Source: Phormidesmis priestleyi
GTDB lineage: Bacteria; Cyanobacteriota; Cyanobacteriia; Phormidesmidales; Phormidesmidaceae
Length of the DNA: 7,121 bases
Direction: 5' to 3'
Assembly (NCBI GenBank): GCA_003242115.1
Contig: QBMP01000089.1
Coordinates: 7,564 to 14,684, forward strand
Every line of letters starts with the position of its first letter. Positions within the stretch are counted from its first letter, which is position 1. The notes under the pieces are model-generated. The model was not told the origin of the DNA, searched no databases, and was given only the letters and a program-made list of their open reading frames with translations. A program made the translations under genes and the position numbers. Shown here piece after piece: positions 1 through 5,458 of the stretch.

Positions 1-450
1 GGTAGAAGGAGCCATCCGAATCTCCCACCCCTGCGGACGAGTAAGCCGATCAATCGCAGCGAGTTTTGCACCGGGCTCAACGCAGGCCATGCCGGGTTTG
101 ACCCACTTAACTGCGTTCATCGCACTGAGATCCAAAATCACACCGCCCGCTAAGGGAGTAGCCTGACCATAGTTGCCGGTACCAGCGCCGCGTATGGTGA
201 GCGGCACCTTGGCCGATACGCAGGCTTGCGCAACTTGCAGAACGTCGGCTTCGGTTTTGGGCCGAACCACTAAATCACCAACTTTGGCGTCGAGCTGTGC
301 GGCCAAAATTGGGCTGAAGTGGTAATAGTCTTTAGAGAGCTTAGCAACCTGATTGGCATCCAGAATAGTTTCGATGGGGCCAAGGCTATCAGCAAAGCGC
401 TGCCAATTGATAGCGGTGGTCGATGAGCCGAAATTAGCCAAAGGGTTCAT
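1..450 (-). CDS. FAD-binding oxidoreductase (GlcD/PCMH-type), N-terminal part, cut by window edge
   Basis: The minus-strand frame is open from the ATG at 450-448 to the window edge, giving 150 codons. An in-frame TAG lies ten codons upstream with no other start codon between, so this ATG is the first possible start. No Shine-Dalgarno sequence is visible in front of it. Residues about 55-148 look like the first part of a PCMH/FAD_binding_4 domain: VVRPKTEADV (61-70), then the pyrophosphate-binding loop RGAGTGNYGQ (87-96), then GGVILDLSAMNAV (102-114) and a VEPGAKLAAID segment (124-134). Family members such as glycolate or D-lactate dehydrogenase subunits bind FAD and oxidise 2-hydroxy acids or related substrates. 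The substrate-binding C-terminal half lies outside the window, so the substrate cannot be named. No signal peptide or membrane span is seen; a cytosolic enzyme is likely. The fold assignment is firm, the specific role unknown. Confidence 0.87.
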   Translation of the reverse strand, partial: MNPLANFGSSTTAINWQRFADSLGPIETILDANQVAKLSKDYYHFSPILAAQLDAKVGDLVVRPKTEADVLQVAQACVSAKVPLTIRGAGTGNYGQATPLAGGVILDLSAMNAVKWVKPGMACVEPGAKLAAIDRLTRPQGWEIRMAPST

Positions 451-494
451 GTCGCCAAGCTTTGTTAGGTACGGTTGGTGCTATTGGGAGAGAA

Positions 495-602
495 ATGGGC
501 TATGAATCAGAATATCGCACGGCCAAAAATACGCGGATACTGGCCGAAAATATGCTGAATAATCCGAGTACTCACCAGCCGCCCCTCTATCTACTGAGCT
601 GA
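495..602 (+). CDS. Possible 35-residue small protein (weak candidate)
   Basis: A short frame begins with ATG at 495-497 and ends with TGA at 600-602. A purine-rich GGGAGAGAA stretch (486-494) directly precedes the ATG; its GGGAG core is 4 nt away, close but usable as a ribosome binding site. The predicted peptide is hydrophilic, begins MGYESEYRTAKNTRIL and ends PPLYLLS. It has no membrane span, cysteines or recognisable motif. It would be divergent from the FAD oxidase gene with only 44 bp between the two start codons. A frame of this length occurs often by chance, and the only positive evidence is the good ribosome-site-like context. Confidence 0.18.
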   Translation: MGYESEYRTAKNTRILAENMLNNPSTHQPPLYLLS

Positions 603-660
603 TTACTAAGCTAACTGAGGTGGTTTTACGGAGGGAGAAAATCAGGCATATTGACAATCA

Positions 661-915
661 TTGGTAGGTAAGCCCGCCGCTTTATGGCTACTTAATAACC
701 GCTTTAGCTCCCTACCAACCCGTTGCTCGGATAACGCTATGATCTCTGCTAATCCTACCGCTACTTTTCTGATTTGGCAGTATTTGCGCCAGCCGATTGG
801 ACAGCGCGATCGCCCGCTGGTCATCAATCCCAAAAAGTTTTGGCATATCCAAAAAGTGCACTACATTGAGCGCTGTTGGGTAATGTCTTACCTGCCCGAA
901 GAGCACATTCGTTAG
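661..915 (+). CDS. Hypothetical short ORF, possibly spurious or a gene remnant
   Basis: This frame is open from the stop at 652-654 to the TAG at 913-915. The first possible start is TTG at 661 (84 residues); an ATG at 739 would give 58 residues. Neither has a convincing ribosome binding site, although a GGAGGG motif lies at 630-635, too far upstream of 661. The C-terminal part is rich in aromatic and charged residues (for example KKFWHIQKVHYIERCW), which reads like a real protein, and a HIP1 octamer at 806-813 falls in frame as R-D-R. No family is recognised. The minus strand has two overlapping open frames over the same bases (906-712 and 833-642), so the coding strand is uncertain. It could be a small conserved cyanobacterial protein, the tail of a decayed gene, or noise. 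If real, it converges on the CHAT gene with 40 bp between the stop codons. Confidence 0.22.
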   Translation: MVGKPAALWLLNNRFSSLPTRCSDNAMISANPTATFLIWQYLRQPIGQRDRPLVINPKKFWHIQKVHYIERCWVMSYLPEEHIR

Positions 916-955
916 AAGGCGCGGCCTGATTTAGACATATTCAGAGACAGATACT

Positions 956-3361
956 TTAAAGCGATTGGCTCAGCTCAGTTTTGGTGTCGTTCCAATCAGC
1001 GATCGCACTGCCGATCCACAGCCAGTTTTTGCCTAGCTCGTTAGCGCTAAACTCACTAGAGGCTTGGTCAATCACCTTGAGATAAGCCGCCGTTGCTTGA
1101 TCGAGTAACCGATTGCGCTCAGCGGCATTGGCTTCTATTTTGGCCAAAGACAGTGACACCATCGCCACACCTGCATAAGCATTAAGCACATACTCGCTCG
1201 CCGGTTGCTGAGAAAAATATATGTTGCCCGCATCGGACTGACGCTTTTCCAGCTTAATCGCCTGCTGCCAAGCGGCTAAGGCTTCTTGCTTTTCGCCAAC
1301 CGCATACTGCGCAAAGCCCAGCGCCATCGTAATTTCCATCCAATCAGATTCGCTGTCTAAAGCGGCCATCCAGGAGCGCCGCGCATCGTCAGGCGAGTAG
1401 TCGGAGCTGCCCTGCTTGGCCAACCCCCACTGAGCGCAGCCCCGCAAAAAGGAGACAATTACGTCTTGCTGCTGTCGGGGGGTGGCGGTTTTGAGGGCGG
1501 CGATCGCGACTGAAAAATCACCTTTATTGATCAGTGTTTTGGTCGCGGCGGCGGCAACATCTAAATTGTTTTGCTCAAAAGCAACTTCAATTTGAGCCGG
1601 TAAGCTGGCTTCACTGAGGGCGGGCGAGGCTGCCGATATGGCGGGCGGTGTGCGATCGCGCTGCCACCAGCCAACTGCCATCACCCCTAACACAGCCACC
1701 AAAGCGGCAGCAGCAATGCCTGAAGCCGTCCAAAATTTAGGATGGAGCGTGTGGCTACGGCTGAGCCGCTCACCCACCAAAATTTCCTTGGGCTTTGCAG
1801 CTGCATTCGAGTGGGCATTCGCTAGCGGCTGATCTGTCTGCGGTTGGCCTGTCTGCGGCAAGGTTGCTGGCGCTTCGCCATAAAATATAGCGGGCGTTTC
1901 TGTCACATCAAGCGATCGCCGCTCTCCATCTGAGGCTTCTGGGGCTTCTGAGGCAACAGACTCTACCGAGGCTGATGGTTCTTTTACCACGCTGTTTGCA
2001 ATTTCCAAGTTGATTGAATTAACCGGCTCTCTCGTTTCAACAGCGCGCTCGGCAAACGGCTGCGAACGGCGCGGTGCAGACAGATCAACATTTACCAAAC
2101 CGGGCTGCGAAAACATGCCGCCAAAGGGATCGTTAGCGAAATCTAAGGTTCGGAGGTTTTCGCTAAAGCCCAACGCCTTCACCAAGTAGCCGTCAAAAGA
2201 CGGCTGCATATACAGCGTCGGCAGCGCCCAGTAAAACTGGTGAGAGCCATAGGCCGAAATTAAGCCCTGACGGGTACGGTTCAAGCTGAGATCAATCGAC
2301 TGACCCTTTTTCAGATTGCGATACAGCAGTTGAGTAAACGTAATCGCTACGTGATCTGGAATCCGCTCAGTCATTGCAATCACAGCGGGCACGCCCCGGT
2401 TGACCAAGGCTTGAGCCAAGTTGCGCGCCTGCCAACCCGACTCTGTGCTAGCACTGTAGCCACCCCGGCAGGAGTTAAAGACTGCTAGCTTAATGCCAGC
2501 TAAATCTTCCCCGCTGAGCCGCTCCGTCAGACCAGTTTGCCGACTGACCAAATAGAGATCGCCGCCTGCATTGCCCAAGTTGCTGTGGCCAGCGTAGTGC
2601 AACACCTGATAGTTGCCGCGATCCAGCTCTTGTGTGAGTTCAGCGCGTCCAGGCTGCTCTAGGATTTTGAGCTGGACGTCAAGCAGCGGACTATCAAGCG
2701 TACTGCCAGGATCTGTGCCTTCAGGATGCAGTTCGCTTTGCAGGTGATAGACCTCCTGCTTCAGCTCTAGCTGCGCTTGATCATCGGGTGACGCAATCAC
2801 CATCAAAATTCGCAGCAGTTGCCCCGACTCGCTCGGCTTACTCTGCGCTGAGTGGCCTTGTCGCCGATCTAGGATGTAGCGAGAAAAAATGACGTCGGTG
2901 CCAGTAGCGAGTGGCCGCGTGCCCGCGTGCAAAGCCTCCCAGGGCAATTGCTGCAAACGGCTGTCTTTCATGCCAATTCTAAGGCGCAGTAAGTCTTGGC
3001 GATTTTGAGCGACGCCTTGAGCGGTCACCCAGCTATCGTGCAGTTGCCCTTTAAAAAGTTCGTCGTGTAGCGCTTGGCCCAAGTGCACTAGGGTCGCTGC
3101 GTCGGTTTCAGCCACCGCAGGCCGACGCCCATCTTTATCCGTTCGAGTCGGCAAAGCGTGGCGCGGCTGCCCTTTGAGCAGTCCCAACAGCGGATCGTGC
3201 ATCAGCGCCTGCGTTTTTTCGAGCCAGTCGGTGACGGGCCAGCGCACTTTTTGTTCGGCTAGCTGTACGCCATTGGCGACGGTCTCTGTTCGTACCAGGT
3301 ACTGCTCGCCACCAACGGCAGTGATGGATATTTCAAATTCCTGAATCACGGCTGCTTTCAT
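956..3361 (-). CDS. CHAT-domain (caspase-like) protein with one membrane span and C-terminal TPR-like region
   Basis: The protein has 801 residues, from ATG at 3361-3359 to TAA at 958-956. Residues about 1-60 form an N-terminal segment seen in cyanobacterial CHAT proteins (FEISITAVGGEQYLVRTE). Residues about 85-395 are the CHAT peptidase-like domain (clan CD, caspase/separase fold). It contains LPWEALH (139-145), the catalytic His259 in LHYAGHS, and the catalytic Cys298 in FNSCRGG; both dyad residues are intact, as is the downstream GVPAVIAM segment. Residues about 405-540 are a disordered-looking linker rich in Ala, Ser, Glu and Pro, with a PQTGQ/PQTDQ repeat at 502-511. One hydrophobic span (about 545-565, followed by WWQRDR) should anchor it in a membrane. 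Residues about 590-800 are helical and TPR-like, clearest at 685-706. This CHAT-TM-TPR layout resembles that described for HetF of Nostoc/Anabaena, a regulator of heterocyst pattern and cell division; orthology is unproven. It is predicted to cleave or bind partner proteins at a membrane; the substrate is unknown. AGGGG abuts the ATG, too close for a classical ribosome site; GTG at codon 5 is a possible alternative start. Confidence 0.95.
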   Translation of the reverse strand: MKAAVIQEFEISITAVGGEQYLVRTETVANGVQLAEQKVRWPVTDWLEKTQALMHDPLLGLLKGQPRHALPTRTDKDGRRPAVAETDAATLVHLGQALHDELFKGQLHDSWVTAQGVAQNRQDLLRLRIGMKDSRLQQLPWEALHAGTRPLATGTDVIFSRYILDRRQGHSAQSKPSESGQLLRILMVIASPDDQAQLELKQEVYHLQSELHPEGTDPGSTLDSPLLDVQLKILEQPGRAELTQELDRGNYQVLHYAGHSNLGNAGGDLYLVSRQTGLTERLSGEDLAGIKLAVFNSCRGGYSASTESGWQARNLAQALVNRGVPAVIAMTERIPDHVAITFTQLLYRNLKKGQSIDLSLNRTRQGLISAYGSHQFYWALPTLYMQPSFDGYLVKALGFSENLRTLDFANDPFGGMFSQPGLVNVDLSAPRRSQPFAERAVETREPVNSINLEIANSVVKEPSASVESVASEAPEASDGERRSLDVTETPAIFYGEAPATLPQTGQPQTDQPLANAHSNAAAKPKEILVGERLSRSHTLHPKFWTASGIAAAALVAVLGVMAVGWWQRDRTPPAISAASPALSEASLPAQIEVAFEQNNLDVAAAATKTLINKGDFSVAIAALKTATPRQQQDVIVSFLRGCAQWGLAKQGSSDYSPDDARRSWMAALDSESDWMEITMALGFAQYAVGEKQEALAAWQQAIKLEKRQSDAGNIYFSQQPASEYVLNAYAGVAMVSLSLAKIEANAAERNRLLDQATAAYLKVIDQASSEFSANELGKNWLWIGSAIADWNDTKTELSQSL
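1834..1858 (-). repeat. In-frame short direct repeat in the CHAT-protein linker
   Basis: The 10-bp word CTGTCTGCGG occurs at 1834-1843 and again at 1849-1858, a 15-bp period that keeps the reading frame. It encodes the pentapeptide pair PQTGQ-PQTDQ at residues 502-511, in the linker before the membrane span. It fits length variation by slippage in an unstructured, proline-rich segment and has no evident regulatory role. Confidence 0.6.
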
Positions 3362-3390
3362 CCCCTGATAGATAAGTTGGGATAGCTTAA

Positions 3391-3418
3391 GGTCACTCGG
3401 TTTTGGTCACTCGGTTTT
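3391..3418. repeat. Perfect 14-bp tandem duplication upstream of the CHAT gene
   Basis: The unit GGTCACTCGGTTTT occurs twice head to tail without a spacer (3391-3404 and 3405-3418). On the minus strand, the CHAT gene's coding strand, it reads AAAACCGAGTGACC twice, ending 29 bp before the ATG. That places it in the 5' leader or core promoter of the CHAT gene. A 14-bp period is not a whole helical turn, which argues mildly against cooperative binding on one face; a recent slippage duplication is an equally good explanation. The repeat itself is read directly from the sequence; any regulatory role is inference. Confidence 0.85.
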
Positions 3419-3540
3419 GAGCAGAGCGCCCAACCAAGACCGGCAATCGACATTGCTCTTCACCATTTTAGGCATGTTTAATCAAGCCTTTGCGGTATAG
3501 AGTTTGACCTCAATTGATCCTTTCGTTTGATAGATGCTTT

Positions 3541-3570
3541 AAAAAGAGAGGCGCTTACGCCGCTTTTCTT
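3541..3570. terminator. Terminator-like hairpin with A/T-rich flanks (weak)
   Basis: The core stem GGCG (3550-3553) pairs with CGCC (3558-3561) around a CTTA loop. After one A/G mismatch the stem continues with G3548-C3563, A3547-T3564, a G-T wobble at 3546/3565, and A-T pairs at 3545/3566 and 3544/3567. The A-run on one side and T-rich stretch on the other give it a bidirectional intrinsic-terminator look; read on the minus strand the stem is followed by CTCTCTTTTT. No gene ends here on either strand, so if it works it would attenuate a long CHAT-gene leader or end a short transcript. The structure is seen; the function is a guess. Confidence 0.3.
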
Positions 3571-3685
3571 TGTTTATCGTAAGCAACGGGTGTAGATGAA
3601 TGGATGCTGGTTAGGACAGTTGCGATCGCGCCCACTCAAGCTTTCAGATAGCTTGCCCTTCAGCCGTAAAAAATTATTAAGGGCA

Positions 3686-3703
3686 CTGCGTCTAAGGATG
3701 CAG
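3686..3703. other. Small 7-bp hairpin in the divergent intergenic region
   Basis: CTGCGTC (3686-3692) pairs with GGATGCAG's last seven bases (3697-3703) around a TAAG tetraloop. Six pairs are Watson-Crick and one is G-T. No T-run follows on either strand, so it does not look like a terminator. If the MFS transcript starts upstream of it, it would sit in that 5' leader. Stems this size arise by chance fairly often. Confidence 0.35.
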
Positions 3704-3916
3704 CTAGCGAACCTTTGCAAATCTTTCTTTGGAGCTTGATTTGGCTACCGTAACTAATTTGTAATGTTTTTATGTAAAAATTGTCTTTAAGGCGTTTGCG
3801 AAGCGGCTCAATCTCATTTCAGCCTTATGTCTGCTTAGCGCTCAAGCCATCTTTTTACTATTCCGCTGCTTTATATTGATTGCTCTTTAGTTTTTGCTTT
3901 AACGGCATTGATTGTG

Positions 3917-5419
3917 ATGAAGGCTCTTCAGTGCAGTCCCCCTCTATTAAATGAAGTCAGCGTAGATGAAATCAACGAATTGAACGAAGTCAATGCAGCC
4001 TCAACTAAGGGCGAAGGCAAGTTAGCCATTCGGCAAAGTCTGCGGGCCTCTACGCTCGATGGCATGTTTTCTTCAGCGTTTGAAAATATTGTCAGGGGTG
4101 TGCTAATCAGCCACTTTTTGTTGGGTTTGGGTGCAGGGGCTTTTGAAATTGGCTTGCTCAGCTCTATCCCAATGATGGCTCATTTATTGCAGCCTTTGGG
4201 GGCGTATTTTTCTGAGAAAAGCACCAGCCGTCATCTCTACTGTCTATTGATTTATGGCACGTCGCGGCTGCTGTGGCTGCTGCCTGCGGCTGGAATTTTT
4301 CTATTTACTCACGGCGCTATTGATGCCCATGCCTTGTCGCTGCTGACACTAGCGGTGCTGACGGTGAGCAACATTTTAGATGCGGTGGGCTGCGCCTCTT
4401 GGATGAGCTGGATGGCAGCGCTGGTGCCTGCCAGAATTAGAGGGCGCTATTTTAGTTTGCGGCGATCGCTCGCTAGCCTAACCGCACTGCTGACCATTCC
4501 TGTGGGCGGTTGGCTGGTTTCTAGCTGGCTAGGTGGTGAAGTTGAAGGCTATGCGATCGCGCTGATCGTTGCCGTGATCATGGGGCTCACCAGCTTGGTC
4601 TTTCAGTTTTGGATGAGCGATATTAATCCGCAAGCAGCTAGTCAGCCTAAAGCTAAGGCTAAGACTAAGAACAGCAATTCGATAGCTTCGGTAGATTTGG
4701 TAGCTTCGGTAGATTCGTTGACCGCTTCACAAGCCGCACCTGCTGATCTGAGCCTATTGAAAAATACGAACTTTTTGATATTGCTGCTGTTCTTTGGGGT
4801 CTGGACTTTTAGCGTTAATCTGAGCGCGCCTTTCTTCAACCTGTACCTGCTAGATACCCTACATCTCAATATTCAGTGGGTGACGCTATACAACAGCTTT
4901 ATGTACGGCGCATTTTTCCTGACGATAATGCTCTGGGGCCGTTTGGCTGATGCGATTGGCAACCGCCCGGTGCTGATAGTGAACTGTTTGCTAGTAGCTT
5001 CGATTGCGTTGATGTGGAGCTATGTCGGCGGTAGTGCGGTCTCTCTGTGGCTGCTCTTGCCGCTGCTGCATCTGTTGCAGGGAACGGCATTTGCGGCGCT
5101 AGATCTCTGCTTGGCCAATATTCAGCTAGAGCTAGCGCCACTGACTCAGCAATCCACTTACTTTGCCGTAGCGGCGGCGGTGATGGGGGTAACAGGCGCT
5201 TTGGGCACCACAGCAGGCAGCTATTTAGCCGAATTATCTACAGTCGGATTGCCTGCGCTGTTTGCGATTACAGCCGTTGTTCGCTTAGTGAGCATTGTTC
5301 CCTTGGCCTTTGTAAAAGAAGATCGGGCTCACTCCATTCGCCACCTGCTATCTCAATGGCGGCTGCTTCCGGTTTGGCAGCCTGTGAAGATTAAAGCCTA
5401 CAATGACACTACTTTATAA
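3917..5419 (+). CDS. Major facilitator superfamily (MFS) transporter, 12 membrane spans
   Basis: The frame ends at TAA 5417-5419. The ATG at 3917 (500 residues) is preferred over the in-frame TTG at 3908; no Shine-Dalgarno sequence is seen for either. Using ATG numbering, residues 1-45 are a hydrophilic, acidic cytoplasmic tail. Six spans fall at about 50-71, 77-98, 107-131, 138-159, 183-203 and 212-233, and six more at about 284-312, 322-340, 351-370, 373-390, 415-437 and 443-466. The loop between spans 8 and 9 carries an MFS motif A, GRLADAIGNRP (341-351); the equivalent loop between spans 2 and 3 (FSEKSTSRH) is degenerate. The central cytoplasmic loop (about 234-282) is Lys/Ser/Ala-rich with short repeats. 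The length fits the family. MFS proteins are inner-membrane secondary transporters driven by ion gradients; the substrate cannot be told from sequence, and efflux is only one possibility. It likely shares a transcript with the helicase gene 39 bp downstream. Confidence 0.93.
   Translation: MKALQCSPPLLNEVSVDEINELNEVNAASTKGEGKLAIRQSLRASTLDGMFSSAFENIVRGVLISHFLLGLGAGAFEIGLLSSIPMMAHLLQPLGAYFSEKSTSRHLYCLLIYGTSRLLWLLPAAGIFLFTHGAIDAHALSLLTLAVLTVSNILDAVGCASWMSWMAALVPARIRGRYFSLRRSLASLTALLTIPVGGWLVSSWLGGEVEGYAIALIVAVIMGLTSLVFQFWMSDINPQAASQPKAKAKTKNSNSIASVDLVASVDSLTASQAAPADLSLLKNTNFLILLLFFGVWTFSVNLSAPFFNLYLLDTLHLNIQWVTLYNSFMYGAFFLTIMLWGRLADAIGNRPVLIVNCLLVASIALMWSYVGGSAVSLWLLLPLLHLLQGTAFAALDLCLANIQLELAPLTQQSTYFAVAAAVMGVTGALGTTAGSYLAELSTVGLPALFAITAVVRLVSIVPLAFVKEDRAHSIRHLLSQWRLLPVWQPVKIKAYNDTTL
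4683..4715 (+). repeat. 18-bp in-frame tandem repeat in the transporter's central loop
   Basis: The word TAGCTTCGGTAGATT starts at 4683 and again at 4701, an 18-bp period. It encodes two copies of a six-residue unit (ASVDLV, then ASVDSL) in the loop between spans 6 and 7. Just upstream, from about 4649 to 4668, a 6-bp GCTAAR-like repeat encodes the KAKAKTK stretch. Both keep the frame and fall in a part of MFS proteins that tolerates length change. Slippage-driven expansion is the simplest explanation. Confidence 0.7.
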
Positions 5420-5442
5420 GCCGTAAGCCGATGTCGCGGGTA

Positions 5443-5457
5443 AGAGGTTTTTTGAGG
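5443..5457 (+). promoter_or_regulatory. Candidate ribosome binding sites of the helicase gene
   Basis: Two purine-rich words precede the start: AGAGG at 5443-5447, 11 nt before the ATG at 5459, and GAGG at 5454-5457, only 1 nt before the ATG but 4 nt before the next codon, GTG at 5462. The first site suits the ATG with a slightly long spacer; the second would suit the GTG. The two starts differ by one residue, so the protein is practically the same. Confidence 0.45.
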
Positions 5458-5458
5458 T

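Larger units (their letters stand above)
451..955. other. 505-bp spacer without a secure gene
   Basis: This stretch separates the start of the FAD oxidase gene from the stop of the CHAT gene. It must hold the promoter of the FAD oxidase gene near its left end, but no clear -10/-35 pair could be picked out. It holds one HIP1 octamer (806-813) and the two weak small-ORF candidates listed separately. No strong terminator follows the CHAT stop at 956; the only inverted repeat there is a 4-bp stem at 917-927. No RNA gene or transposase signature was recognised. Confidence 0.6.
3362..3907. promoter_or_regulatory. Divergent intergenic region between the CHAT gene and the MFS-helicase pair
   Basis: This 546-bp AT-richer region lies between two genes transcribed away from each other, so it must contain both promoters. 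No -10/-35 pair matches the consensus well enough to call on either strand. Specific structures listed separately are the 14-bp tandem duplication (3391-3418), a terminator-like hairpin (3541-3570) and a 7-bp hairpin (3686-3703). A HIP1 octamer lies at 3622-3629. No open frame of note and no RNA gene were recognised. The length is generous for simple divergent promoters and leaves room for a leader or small RNA. Confidence 0.55.

Noticed and set aside
630..656. GGAGGG at 630-635 and TTGACA at 651-656, a strong ribosome-site word and a perfect -35 word
   Set aside because: No start codon opening a useful frame follows the GGAGGG at a workable distance, and no -10 hexamer lies 16-18 bp after TTGACA. 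Each is probably a chance match.
642..906. Two minus-strand open frames (906-712 and 833-642)
   Set aside because: They overlap each other and the plus-strand candidate, have no ribosome binding site and match no family I recognise. They are mentioned only as evidence that the coding strand here is uncertain.
917..927. Inverted repeat AGGC-GCG-GCCT just after the CHAT stop
   Set aside because: The stem is only 4 bp and is not followed by a T-run on the minus strand, so it is too weak to call a terminator.
1638..1832. Plus-strand open frame inside the CHAT gene
   Set aside because: It lies antisense to the linker and membrane-span coding region, whose GC-rich Ala/Ser/Pro codons readily open other frames; it has no independent support.
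3718..3743. CAAATC/GATTTG 6-bp inverted repeat with a 14-nt loop
   Set aside because: Short AT-rich stem with a wide loop; expected by chance in AT-rich spacer DNA.
3762..3877. Possible -10 words for the transporter promoter (TAATGT at 3762-3767, TATATT at 3872-3877)
   Set aside because: Neither has a reasonable -35 hexamer at 16-18 bp, so no promoter is called.
4642..5394. Open frames on both strands inside the transporter gene (4869-4642, 5141-4899 and 5047-5394)
   Set aside because: All lie within the well-supported transporter frame and give compositionally odd products (Arg/Ser/Gly-rich) with no motif; they are shadows.
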